A stretch of DNA of 31,028 bases, taken from contig CABUDQ010000025.1 of the NCBI GenBank assembly GCA_902490365.1, positions 1-31,028 on the forward strand, in the 5' to 3' direction. The position numbers were made by a program, and so were the translations under genes. A model generated the notes under the pieces. It was not told the origin of the DNA. It saw only the letters and a list, made by a program, of their open reading frames with translations, and made no database searches. Every line of letters starts with the position of its first letter. Position 1 is the first letter of the stretch. Positions 7,101-14,605 of the stretch are shown piece by piece. This stretch comes from an uncultured Collinsella sp. (GTDB lineage: Bacteria; Actinomycetota; Coriobacteriia; Coriobacteriales; Coriobacteriaceae).

Positions 7101-7150
7101 AGAAAAAGAAAAGCGGGCGGGGTTGACGCCATGCGTCAAACACCCGCCCG
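7101..7150 (-). terminator. Intrinsic terminator between tgt and the LOG gene
   Basis: On the minus strand, arms built on GGGCGGG and CCCGCCC, with an inner GACGC/GCGTC stem around CAT (7113-7150), are followed by CTTTTCTTTTT (7101-7112). It would stop transcripts coming from tgt. It ends only about 15 bases before the LOG start, so if LOG is transcribed from further upstream it would act as a leader attenuator. Confidence 0.7.
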
Positions 7151-7299
7151 AACATCAACTATTCGGTATGGTACCCACGATGCATCAAGCACTTGCAAGC
7201 TATCGGTCAGCGGTCGCGCAACCGGTGTCAGCGAATGTGACGACCGGCTGGCGCTCGACCATTGCCGTTGCCCACGCTCTGCAAGGGTGTCTGTCGCTC

Positions 7300-8439
7300 T
7301 TAGTAATCCACAGCCGCGGGGCTGTTCATCCAGTCACTCACGAACGCGCCGTAACGACCCTCGATAATGGCCTGGCGGGCGCGCTGCATCAGGTTGAGCA
7401 GGTAGTAGATGTTGTGCATCGACAGCAGAATGCCGCCGAGCATCTCCTTCTGCGTGACCATGTGACGGATGAGCGCGCGGCTGTAGCCGCCCGTGCACAC
7501 CGGGCAGGTGCAGGTGGAATCGATGGGGCCGTCGTCGTGCGCAAAGCGCGCGTTGCGGAAGTTAAGGCGACCTTCACTGGAGAACGCCGTACCCATGCGG
7601 CCGGTGCGCGTCGGCAGCACGCAGTCGAACATGTCGATGCCCACGCCCACGCCGCGCACGAGCGTGGTAGGGTTGCCGACGCCCATGAGGTAGCGAGGCT
7701 TGTGCTTAGGCATGTACTCGGAAACCAGCGGCGCCAGTGTCTCGAACATGGTCTCGTGGTCCTCGCCCACCGAGTAACCGCCGATGCCATAACCCGGAAA
7801 ATCGCCGCACTCCTCCAGATGACGCAGCGAGCGCAGGCGCAGGTCCAGGTGCATACCGCCCTGAACGATACCAAAGAGCGCCTGGTCATCGCGGGTATGA
7901 GCCTTATAGCAGCGCTCGGCCCACATGCTCGACAGCTCAACAGCGCGCTCAACGTAGGCGCGCGTGGCGGGATAGCCCGGGCACTGGTCGAGCTGCATGC
8001 AGATGTCGGAGCCGAGCTTCATGGCGATTTCCATGTTGTCCTCGGGCGTCCAGAACACGTGGCGACCGTCGTAGTCGTTGACGATAAAGCGCACGCCCTC
8101 GTCGGTGAGCTTGACGGCGTCGTTGTGGCTGAACACCTGGAAGCCGCCCGAGTCGGTGAGGATGGGGCCGTGCCAGTTCATGAACTTGTGCAGTCCGCCC
8201 AGCTCGGCGATGGTGTCCTCGCCGGGGCGCATGGACAGGTGGTAGGTATTGGCGAGCACGATCTGCGCGCCGAGCTGTTTGACGGTCTCGGTGGGAATGC
8301 CCTTGACGTTTGCCTTGGTGCCCACGGGCATAAAGATCGGCGTCTCGATATCGCCGTGCGGGGTATGCAGCACGCCGGCACGCGCGTGCGTGGTCGGGTC
8401 CTCGGCGATCAGGTCGAATTTAAAAAGGCTCTGGTCCAT
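7300..8439 (-). CDS. tgt: Queuine/preQ1 tRNA-ribosyltransferase
   Basis: A 379-residue enzyme that exchanges guanine-34 of GUN-anticodon tRNAs for a 7-deazaguanine base in the queuosine pathway. The general-acid/base Asp lies in DSGGFQ (D96) and the covalent nucleophile in FDCVLPTRTGR (D272). The zinc site CTCPVC...H is present near 310-335. The length matches bacterial Tgt. The ATG is supported by AAGGAG about nine bases upstream, and a TATAAT box on the same strand at 8477-8482 lies ~40 bases before it. queA and queH lie nearby on the same strand, so the pathway genes are clustered but not contiguous. Confidence 0.97.
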   Translation of the reverse strand: MDQSLFKFDLIAEDPTTHARAGVLHTPHGDIETPIFMPVGTKANVKGIPTETVKQLGAQIVLANTYHLSMRPGEDTIAELGGLHKFMNWHGPILTDSGGFQVFSHNDAVKLTDEGVRFIVNDYDGRHVFWTPEDNMEIAMKLGSDICMQLDQCPGYPATRAYVERAVELSSMWAERCYKAHTRDDQALFGIVQGGMHLDLRLRSLRHLEECGDFPGYGIGGYSVGEDHETMFETLAPLVSEYMPKHKPRYLMGVGNPTTLVRGVGVGIDMFDCVLPTRTGRMGTAFSSEGRLNFRNARFAHDDGPIDSTCTCPVCTGGYSRALIRHMVTQKEMLGGILLSMHNIYYLLNLMQRARQAIIEGRYGAFVSDWMNSPAAVDY

Positions 8440-8476
8440 AAACTGGAACTCCTTGGTTGCGGTTCATACGCAGACC

Positions 8477-8482
8477 ATTATA
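8477..8482 (-). promoter_or_regulatory. Consensus -10 box for tgt
   Basis: TATAAT on the minus strand, 38 bases before the tgt ATG, would give a leader of about 30 bases that retains the AAGGAG site. No good -35 hexamer is seen at 16-18 bases upstream. Confidence 0.45.
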
Positions 8483-8542
8483 CGAGCAACCATCGAACCG
8501 CACCGACTCGACAGAAACTGGCGCATTAAACGACTAACCGTC

Positions 8543-8638
8543 GGGGACAGTCTTCAGCGCCATCTTGCAAAGGAGCGTCCCAATCCGCCGGCACTTAGGG
8601 ACTGTCCCCACTCATTTAAGTACGTCCCCAATGAGTGG
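8543..8638. repeat. GTCCCC-type intergenic hairpin repeats
   Basis: GGGGACAGTC (8543-8552) is the exact inverse of GACTGTCCCC (8600-8609). Directly after it, CCACTCATT (8608-8616) and AATGAGTGG (8630-8638) form a 9-bp stem over the loop TAAGTACGTCCCC. The same loop with a partly different stem occurs at 11841-11877. They lie in the gene-free stretch 8440-8839 between tgt and the SDR gene, just before the structured element at 8670. Confidence 0.75.
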
Positions 8639-8669
8639 AGCTATTGACCAGCCACGGCAACGCCGATAT

Positions 8670-8826
8670 TTTGGCAAAGTCAGCGAGCGGGTCGCATTTG
8701 AGACAAGGTGACGTGAAACGAAAGGGCGCTGACCTTCTGGTCGCGCCCTTGAAGTTGAACGTCAGATTGTCCAAATGCGGCCCGCGCAGCGTCGGCTGGT
8801 CCGCCGTTCGTTAGAACGGCGGAACC
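8670..8826 (+). ncRNA. Structured intergenic element, copy 1 (possible RNA)
   Basis: Conserved TTTGGCAAAGTCAGCGA leads into stem P1: 8687-8699 with 8773-8785, 13 pairs including one G-U if read on the plus strand. P2 is CAA/TTG, a GGT/AGA internal loop and GACGT (8710-8714)/ACGTC (8759-8763). P3 is AAGGGCGC/GCGCCCTT, a bulged T and GACC/GGTC over TTCT (8722-8750). P4 is CCGCCGTTC/GAACGGCGG (8801-8822). Copy 2 (11885-12039) keeps the loops and changes the stems in a compensated way. The plus strand is favoured only by the G-U pair. Function unknown; it could also act as a DNA-level repeat or a 3'-UTR structure of the SDR gene. Confidence 0.55.
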
Positions 8827-8839
8827 TGAGACGTAACCC

Positions 8840-9640
8840 CTAAGGACGCTGGCCCATGCCACCCTCGAGGGTGACGGTCTCGCCGTTCATATACTTAAAG
8901 TCGGGACCGCAGAGCTGAACGACAACGCGGCCGATTTCCTTCTCGACGTCGCCGTAGTGGCCTGCCGGCGGCATGTGGACGTTGGCCTTGAACGCCTCGG
9001 GATAGGCATCTTGGAAGTTCTCGAGCGCGGCGGTCCAAGCAAGCGGGCAAACGATGTTGACGTTGATGCCGTCCTTGCCCCACTCGTTGGCGGCGACGCG
9101 AGTCAGGCCGCGGATGCCCTCCTTGGCGGCAGCATAGCTGCACTGGCCGTAGTTGCCAAACAGGCCGGCGCCCGAAGCAAAGTTGACCACGGAGCCCTTG
9201 GTCTCCTTCAGGTGCGGATAGGCCTTCTGCATGTACAGATAGGTGGCATACAGACCGGAGTAAATGGCCAGGTTAAACTGATCCATGGTGTGGTCGGCGA
9301 TGGTCACGCCCGAGGCGCTGGCCTGAGCGTTGTTAACGACGGCGTCGATGCGACCGAACTCCTCAATCGCCTTGTCGATAACGTTCTGCACGACGGCCTC
9401 GTTGTCCTGACCGGCGGAGACATCGGCCTGAACAGGAAGAACCTTAACGCCGTACTCAGCCTCGAGAGACTCCTTGGCGGCCTCGAGCTTGGCAACGTTG
9501 CGGCCGGTGATGACGAGGTTCGCGCCCTCCTTGGCAAAAGCGATATCGATGCCGTAACCGATGGAGCCAGCGGAGCCGTCCTTGAGCGTGGCCTTGCCGC
9601 CGCCGGTGACGATCACGGTCTTACCAGTGAAAAGTCCCAT
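8840..9640 (-). CDS. SDR oxidoreductase, probable 12alpha-hydroxysteroid dehydrogenase
   Basis: A 266-residue classical short-chain dehydrogenase. A Gly-rich cofactor loop (TGGGKA, then SIGYGI at 26-31), NNAQAS (103-108), catalytic S156, Y169 and K173 (YAAAK), and a C-terminal GGMGQRP are visible. Long stretches (NNAQASASG, AIYSGLYAT, VNFASGAGLFGN, CSYAAAKEGIRGL, DFKYMNGET) closely match remembered clostridial NADP-dependent 12alpha-HSDHs, which oxidise the 12-hydroxyl of bile acids such as cholate. The substrate is therefore likely but untested. It differs from the remembered Collinsella 7beta-HSDH. The ATG at 9640 follows GAAAGGAC; a longer frame to 9688 lacks a site. It stands alone, with structured repeats downstream. 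Confidence 0.85.
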   Translation of the reverse strand: MGLFTGKTVIVTGGGKATLKDGSAGSIGYGIDIAFAKEGANLVITGRNVAKLEAAKESLEAEYGVKVLPVQADVSAGQDNEAVVQNVIDKAIEEFGRIDAVVNNAQASASGVTIADHTMDQFNLAIYSGLYATYLYMQKAYPHLKETKGSVVNFASGAGLFGNYGQCSYAAAKEGIRGLTRVAANEWGKDGINVNIVCPLAWTAALENFQDAYPEAFKANVHMPPAGHYGDVEKEIGRVVVQLCGPDFKYMNGETVTLEGGMGQRP

Positions 9641-9659
9641 ACAAAGTCCTTTCAAATCG

Positions 9660-9677
9660 CGACGGGCCCGCCCGTCG
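9660..9677. promoter_or_regulatory. GC-rich palindrome in the SDR leader
   Basis: CGACGGGC and GCCCGTCG are inverse arms separated by two bases, about 20 bases before the SDR start. It could be an operator or a leader hairpin. The evidence is only the symmetry. Confidence 0.25.
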
Positions 9678-9934
9678 ACTGCGCGCATCCAACTTCACGC
9701 GCCAAAAGCTGACATGCAACTTTAGCGTGTTCAAGTGAATAGAAAAGGCCTCGGTAGGCGAACGGCATAACGTCTTTCGGCGAAGGGATTGTCAAGTACA
9801 AACTGGATAAAGTGGCCGAGTTTTTGCTATCGACACGAGCCATCGAACACGTTTTGAAACTTTGCTGCAGCGCGCGGGATGTCGGCGCGAGACTTTATCA
9901 TAGGGTGACAAACAACGATGAGGAGCACATGCCT

Positions 9935-11698
9935 ATGACAGACGAGCTGGACCCCCAGACTCAACAGCATATTGATGATTCCGCAGACGTCACCGCAGAT
10001 GCTGACGCTGTGACCTGCGATGATATTGGCCTCGACGACCCCATCTTGGACGAAAGCGCTACGGCGGAAACCCCTGGCGCCGAAGATGCAGACGAGCAAA
10101 ACGACGATGCGCCCGCTCAGGACGACCACCCCGTACAGGATGCTGCTCCGCAAGCTGCGGGCCCTATCGAGGTTTCTTCGGAAGAAGAGCTCGACGCCGT
10201 CATGGACTCCATGATGGATGCCGTCAAAGCGATGAAAGACGCCGTGGCCGACGCTGACGTTGACGCCGAGGAAGAGGAGGCCGCCGAGGCAGCCTCGACC
10301 TTCGTACCCGGCGAGACTCCGGTTGCCGACCAGGGCAGCACCATGCCCTCGTTTCTGCAGCTCGAGCATCCCACGATTGGCACCGATGCGGTCGACCCGC
10401 ACGCAGCAGGCTTTTCTGTGATCGAAGGCGGTACCGGCAATATCGCCGTGCCGCAGACTGCCGATGCGGACGCTGCCGACACCGCTCGCCCGACTGCCCC
10501 GCACTCCCCCGCCGCGAGCCGCGATCTGGGGACCGCTGTCTCGAACACTGCGAACGCCGTGGGTACCTTTATCGCCCAGGGCGCCTCGGCCATGCGCGAG
10601 ATGAACGCCGCGAAAAAGGCACTTGCCGATGCCCGCGCCCACCTGGCCGAACTTGAGCAGCGCATTGCCGATCAGGCCGAGGAACTCGAGACGCGCCAGG
10701 ATATCGCAGGCCGCTACGACCAGATCGTCGCCGACCAGCGCCAGGCGATTGCCACGGCCCAAAAGACTGCAGCGGCCGCCGAGATTGACCGTGATGCCCA
10801 CGCCTCCAAAGCGACAGAGCTCAAGGGTCAGCTCGAACAAATGAAGACAGAGGATGACGCGACTGAGCTCCGCCTGAAGGCCGCGCTCGACGCCGTGGAG
10901 GCCCGCGAGGCGAGCTCACGCGAGACCGGCAACCGCCTCGTTCGACGTCTTGAGGATTCCAAGCGCATCCGCGACAAGGTGAAGGCAGAGCGAGACGCCG
11001 GCATTGCCGCCGCACAACAAACCGTCGACGCCACGCGCGCCCAGCTCGAGACGCTGCGTCATGAGTATGCCGAGCTGCAACGCAATCCCTCGGCAAATCC
11101 CGCCAACTATACGGTGCGCACCAGCGAGCTCTCGATGCAGATTTCCGACACGGCAGATGCCCTGCGTAAAGCCGAAGAAGATGTCCCGCGCATCACCGCC
11201 GACCTTGAGCACTCGCTTGCCGCAGCCGAGCAGGCCGTCGAGCAGGCTCAAGCCCCTATCGCCGACGCAAAACGCGCGCACCAAGCCGTGACGACCGAAG
11301 CCGATGCCGCGCGCGACGAGCTGCAGACGGCGAAGACCGCCGCCGCGACTCGTCAGCGCGAACTGCGCGAGAAGATCGCCGCGGAGGACAAGGCACGCCG
11401 CGACCAGGAGCAGACCATCGCCAACGCCCAAACAGATGCCGCACATGCGCAGTCGATCATCGAACAGGCGACCGAGGTGCACGACCACCCAGAGATCACT
11501 GAGTCGCTTGCAGGATCCTTGGCCCGAGACAAAGCCGAACACACCGAGACCGAGCGAGAAGTCGCCCAGCTCGAGGCCACCGAGGACGCGGTGCGCGAGC
11601 GTACCCGCGACTCACGCATCAAATTCACCGGCGCCATCGTCTGCATCGTTGCCGTAGTTCTCGTGATCATCTTGATCTGGCTGTTCGCGAGCAAGTAA
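9935..11698 (+). CDS. Tail-anchored coiled-coil protein of unknown function
   Basis: A 587-residue protein of no recognised family. The first ~150 residues are very acidic and Ala/Asp-rich, likely disordered. Residues ~200-550 are Ala/Glu/Gln/Arg-rich with heptad-like spacing (KKALADARAHLAELEQRIADQ and similar), indicating a long coiled coil. The C-terminus is one hydrophobic helix (GAIVCIVAVVLVIILIWLF) ending ASK, with no signal peptide. It is therefore probably anchored by its tail with the coil in the cytoplasm. The ATG at 9935 lies nine bases after GAGGAG; ATG 9929 is only three bases from it, and the frame open from 9812 has no site. It could be a structural or cell-division-related protein, but nothing shows this. 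Confidence 0.75.
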   Translation: MTDELDPQTQQHIDDSADVTADADAVTCDDIGLDDPILDESATAETPGAEDADEQNDDAPAQDDHPVQDAAPQAAGPIEVSSEEELDAVMDSMMDAVKAMKDAVADADVDAEEEEAAEAASTFVPGETPVADQGSTMPSFLQLEHPTIGTDAVDPHAAGFSVIEGGTGNIAVPQTADADAADTARPTAPHSPAASRDLGTAVSNTANAVGTFIAQGASAMREMNAAKKALADARAHLAELEQRIADQAEELETRQDIAGRYDQIVADQRQAIATAQKTAAAAEIDRDAHASKATELKGQLEQMKTEDDATELRLKAALDAVEAREASSRETGNRLVRRLEDSKRIRDKVKAERDAGIAAAQQTVDATRAQLETLRHEYAELQRNPSANPANYTVRTSELSMQISDTADALRKAEEDVPRITADLEHSLAAAEQAVEQAQAPIADAKRAHQAVTTEADAARDELQTAKTAAATRQRELREKIAAEDKARRDQEQTIANAQTDAAHAQSIIEQATEVHDHPEITESLAGSLARDKAEHTETEREVAQLEATEDAVRERTRDSRIKFTGAIVCIVAVVLVIILIWLFASK

Positions 11699-11729
11699 CC
11701 ACTCCCCAACGATTACAAGGACTGTCCCC

Positions 11730-11767
11730 AGGTGCCGGCACAAAAGGAACGTCCCCAAGTGCCACCT
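11730..11767. repeat. GTCCCC-loop hairpin
   Basis: GGCAC (11737-11741) and GTGCC (11759-11763) pair, extended by AGGT/ACCT outside a small bulge. The loop carries AACGTCCCC, related to the TAAGTACGTCCCC loops at 8617-8629 and 11853-11865. It is preceded by GGACTGTCCCC, as at 8599-8609. Confidence 0.55.
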
Positions 11768-11837
11768 AATGAGAGTGGATAATCTCCCACTTTTGACGAA
11801 GAAACACGCCTAAAACGGGAGATTATCCACTCTCATT
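11768..11837. repeat. 21-bp perfect inverted repeat
   Basis: Arms 11768-11788 (AATGAGAGTGGATAATCTCC plus C) and 11817-11837 are exact reverse complements with a 28-base loop containing TTTTGACGAAG. It lies between the convergent coiled-coil and queA genes. There is no terminal T-tract, so it is not an ordinary terminator. It is more likely a mobile hairpin repeat or MITE-like unit. Confidence 0.85.
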
Positions 11838-11840
11838 CTG

Positions 11841-11877
11841 CAGGCACTCATTTAAGTACGTCCCCAATGAGTACCTG
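11841..11877. repeat. TAAGTACGTCCCC-loop hairpin, second copy
   Basis: ACTCATT (11846-11852) and AATGAGT (11866-11872) enclose the same 13-base loop as 8617-8629. The outer stem here is CAGG/CCTG instead of CC/GG. As in the first copy, it directly precedes a structured element. Confidence 0.7.
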
Positions 11878-11884
11878 CCGATGC

Positions 11885-12039
11885 TTTGGCAAAGTCAGCG
11901 AAAACGCCCCTAAGCGAGCAAGGTGACGTGAAAGAGGAGGGCATTGACCTTTTGGTCATGCCCGACGATTGAACGTCAGATTGCCGCTTAGGGGCGTTTG
12001 CAGCGTCAACTGGTTACGCGGTTCGTAGAACCGCGTAAC
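11885..12039 (+). ncRNA. Structured intergenic element, copy 2 (possible RNA)
   Basis: Same order as copy 1. The 5' conserved strand is TTTGGCAAAGTCAGCGA. P1 pairs 11902-11916 with 11985-11999 (15 bp, sequence unrelated to copy 1). Conserved CAAGGTGACGTGAAA and TTGAACGTCAGATTG form P2. P3 is GGGCAT/ATGCCC, a bulged T and GACC/GGTC over TTTT (11939-11963). P4 is GTTACGCGGTTC/GAACCGCGTAAC (12013-12039). P4 ends at the queA stop codon. The compensated stem changes indicate selection on structure, though the transcribed strand is not established. Confidence 0.55.
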
Positions 12040-13256
12040 TAACAAATGAGCATGGCGTCGCCGAAGCTGAAGAAGCGGTAGCGCTCCTCGATGGCGGCGG
12101 CGTAGGCATCCATGATCTGGTCGCGGGTGGCAAGCGCGCTTACGAGCATCATGAGCGTGGAGCGCGGCACGTGGAAGTTCGTGATCAGCGCGTCGACCAC
12201 GTGATAGGTCGAGCCGGGCATGAGGTAGAGCTGCGTCGTGGCGTTCTCGCGCACCACGATGTCACCGCGGCCGAGCGTGTCGGCGCCGTCCTCGCGGCCT
12301 TCAAAATAGCGCGCCGTCACAGCCGGATCGAACACCGGAGCATCGGCGTCAAACGCGCTCTCGAGCGAGCGCACCGCCGTGGTACCGACAGCAATCACAC
12401 GATGGCCCTCGGCCTTCGCCTTATGCACGGCGTCGACAACCTCCTGCGACACGTGGTAGCGCTCGGTGTGCATCACATGCTGCGTGGGATCGTCCTCCTC
12501 CACCAGACGGAAGGTATCGATGCCCACCTCGAGTTCGACGGCGGCAAACTTGGCACCCTTGGCCTCGATGGCAGCCATAAGCTCGGGCGTAAAGTGCAGA
12601 CCCGCCGTGGGAGCGGCAGCCGAGTGCTCTTCCTTCATGGCGTAGACGGTCTGGTACTTCTCGGGGTCGCCCTCGTAATCGGTAATGTAGGGCGGCAGCG
12701 GCACGTGGCCGGCAGCATGGATGGCCTCGTCGAGCGTGCACGGGTCGCCGGCGGCATTGCAACCGGCCGGCTCAAAGCGCACCAGACGGCCACCGCGGCT
12801 ATCGGTGACAAAGTCGATGACCTCGGCTGTCAGCACCACGGGAGCCCCCTCGGGCGCATGGGCGCCACCGGCGCGATACTCAATCTGAGCACCGGGCTTC
12901 AGGCGCTTGCCCGGCTTGACCAGGCACTCCCACACATGGCCGAGCGGATCCACATCCTCACGGCGCTTGAGCAGCAGCGTCTCGACCACGCCACCCGAGC
13001 CGGCCTTGCGACCGATCAGGCGGGCCGGCATCACGCGCGTCTGGTTGATGACGAGCACATCGCCCGGCTCGATATAGTCGATGATGTCGCGGAAGATGCG
13101 GTGCTCAACGGTACCGCCGTGCTCCAGCGGCTTCCCCGCCTGGGAGCCTTTGCGATCCACCACCAGCAGGCGGCAGGAGTCGCGCGGCTCGGCAGGAGCC
13201 TGGGCGATCAGTTCCTCAGGAAGGTTGTAGTCAAAATCATCGGTACGCATAGACAC
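12039..13256 (-). CDS. queA: S-adenosylmethionine:tRNA ribosyltransferase-isomerase
   Basis: A 405-residue QueA, which transfers and isomerises the ribose of SAM onto preQ1-tRNA to give epoxyqueuosine. Family blocks are clear: DFDYNLPEELIAQAPAEPRD at the N-terminus, VLVINQTRVMPARL, HVPLPPYI, the AAPTAGLHFTPELM signature, EVGIDTF, HTERYHVS, VGTTAVRSLES and the C-terminal TNFHVPRSTLMMLVSA. It is slightly longer than many QueA proteins because of a Gly/Ala-rich insertion near residues 125-140. A GTG at 13256 is preferred because AAGGAG lies eight bases before it; the ATG two codons later is too far. queH lies 64 bases upstream on the same strand. Confidence 0.96.
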   Translation of the reverse strand: MSMRTDDFDYNLPEELIAQAPAEPRDSCRLLVVDRKGSQAGKPLEHGGTVEHRIFRDIIDYIEPGDVLVINQTRVMPARLIGRKAGSGGVVETLLLKRREDVDPLGHVWECLVKPGKRLKPGAQIEYRAGGAHAPEGAPVVLTAEVIDFVTDSRGGRLVRFEPAGCNAAGDPCTLDEAIHAAGHVPLPPYITDYEGDPEKYQTVYAMKEEHSAAAPTAGLHFTPELMAAIEAKGAKFAAVELEVGIDTFRLVEEDDPTQHVMHTERYHVSQEVVDAVHKAKAEGHRVIAVGTTAVRSLESAFDADAPVFDPAVTARYFEGREDGADTLGRGDIVVRENATTQLYLMPGSTYHVVDALITNFHVPRSTLMMLVSALATRDQIMDAYAAAIEERYRFFSFGDAMLIC

Positions 13257-13320
13257 GTCGGATACTCCTTATATAGCCAAAGTCCGCTCTACATCCTAGC
13301 AGGCTGCCAGCTCAAAAGAA

Positions 13321-13896
13321 CTACTTTTTGGACGCTTTGCGCTCGTCGCGGATGCGAGCGCGGTCCATGGCCGCCTCGACGGCCGAGAATCGGCAGCCGC
13401 AGTAATTCTGCCGATACATGCCCAGCTCACGCGAACGACGCGTGGCCTCGGGATAATACGGGCGAAAATCGCGAATCACCGGGGTGAGACCGCGGGCGGC
13501 AGCCAGACGCTCCAAAACATCATTGCAGGTATCGAACAGCTGATACGGCGAGACGGCGAGCGTCGTGCCCACAAACTCAAACCCGCGCTCCTGGGCCACG
13601 CGGCACGCCTCGGCCAAGCGCAGGGCATAGCACGCGCGACAGCGACGGGGTCGATCGGCGCCCAGCGGGGCCACGCCGGCCTCCCAGCGCTCGCGGTCCT
13701 CCCCCGCTTCGATGAGCTCGATGTCGCCATCGGCACACCACCGGCGTAGCTCGTCCAAGCGGCGCTGCCATTCATCGCGCGGCTGAATATTGGGGTTGGT
13801 CCAGCAAATCGTGGGTTCAAACCCCTCTTCGCGCAGCAAGCGAACCGGCTCAAGTGAGCACGGCGCACAGCAAGCGTGCAACAACAACGGCCTCAT
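13321..13896 (-). CDS. queH: Epoxyqueuosine reductase QueH
   Basis: A 191-residue QueH (former DUF208), the B12-independent enzyme that reduces epoxyqueuosine to queuosine in tRNA. The N-terminus is MRPLLLHACCAPCSL, with the diagnostic CCAPCS. The paired Cys in RCRACYALRL and NYCGCRFS would bind the iron-sulfur cluster and metal. The conserved GTTLAVSPYQ and RDFRPYYPEA blocks are also present. The ATG at 13896 is six bases from GAGGAG; the longer open frame to 14073 is not homologous and overlaps the upstream gene. It follows the DUF3267 gene by 10 bases and precedes queA by 64, suggesting one operon. Confidence 0.95.
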   Translation of the reverse strand: MRPLLLHACCAPCSLEPVRLLREEGFEPTICWTNPNIQPRDEWQRRLDELRRWCADGDIELIEAGEDRERWEAGVAPLGADRPRRCRACYALRLAEACRVAQERGFEFVGTTLAVSPYQLFDTCNDVLERLAAARGLTPVIRDFRPYYPEATRRSRELGMYRQNYCGCRFSAVEAAMDRARIRDERKASKK

Positions 13897-13906
13897 CAAC
13901 ATCTCC

Positions 13907-14473
13907 TCACCCGAAAAAGCGCACGCCAAAGGACGTATCCTCGCAGGCGACAATGCGGCGGTCGCGCAGGATGGTCCGCACGTAATACCAATCGCCCACG
14001 CAGCCCGACAAGTGCAGACCAGCCGCCAGGTAGCACAGCAGCGGATAACCCGAGAGCGCAAAGCCCAGGGCAAACGCCACCGTCAAAACAACCGTCGGCG
14101 CCAGGCAAACCGCCATGTACCGCCGGCGCGAATACACAACGCCCTCGGCGCAGGCATAGATCATCGCCGTCTCACGATTCGCGCCAAAGGTCACATGCGC
14201 GCCCGCAGGCGCCAGCAGCTTAAAAAACACCGCATGCACCAGCTCGTGCACGGCAAACGACGCCATTGAGACCGCAGCCAAGCCGACTATCCAGCCCACG
14301 ACAGCCATCCAGCCGCCCGCGTCAGCCGCATCCAAGTCTGCAGGCCCGCCCAGCAGCATAAACACCGGCACCAGGCACACGGCAAACACGCCGACTACGA
14401 CCATCCCCCACACAAAGCAGGCGTGCAGAAAATCCTCGTCCTCAAACGCATGTATGTTGGAAATCTCATTCAT
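13907..14473 (-). CDS. DUF3267-type membrane zincin
   Basis: A 188-residue integral membrane protein with about four hydrophobic segments (roughly 20-42, 55-75, 120-140 and 142-160). HELVH at 76-80 is a zinc-protease HExxH motif at a membrane edge, followed by FFKLLAPAGAHVTFG and a later GDWYYVRTIL that could give a further ligand. This pattern fits the DUF3267 putative metallopeptidases. The substrate is unknown. The ATG has only a weak upstream site. It is the first gene of a minus-strand cluster with queH and queA, but nothing in its sequence links it to queuosine. Confidence 0.8.
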   Translation of the reverse strand: MNEISNIHAFEDEDFLHACFVWGMVVVGVFAVCLVPVFMLLGGPADLDAADAGGWMAVVGWIVGLAAVSMASFAVHELVHAVFFKLLAPAGAHVTFGANRETAMIYACAEGVVYSRRRYMAVCLAPTVVLTVAFALGFALSGYPLLCYLAAGLHLSGCVGDWYYVRTILRDRRIVACEDTSFGVRFFG

Positions 14474-14605
14474 GGCATCTTAGGATAGCGCCCCTGCCAC
14501 GTACCCGTCCGCATGTGCGATAATGTCGAACGATATGCACGAATTGACCACCGCGTCGCCAGGCCTTGCGCCCGGCTGCGCTCTTACAATATGCGAAGGA
14601 GTCCC

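Noticed and set aside
6313..8529. A 738-codon open frame on the plus strand
   Set aside because: It is antisense to LOG and tgt, is rich in His/Val/Leu as expected of the mirror frame of high-GC genes, and crosses two gene boundaries and a terminator.
8840..9640. The known Collinsella 7beta-hydroxysteroid dehydrogenase
   Set aside because: The remembered 7beta-HSDH has a different N-terminus and active-site surroundings; this sequence fits the 12alpha type far better.
9827..11542. Minus-strand frames opposite the coiled-coil gene
   Set aside because: They mirror the Ala/Glu-rich coding strand and have no ribosome site or recognisable domain.
13897..14073. N-terminal extension of QueH
   Set aside because: The extra residues are a Cys/Arg/Ala-rich shadow of the overlapping membrane-protein gene; the conserved start LLLHACCAPCS and GAGGAG site fix the start at 13896.
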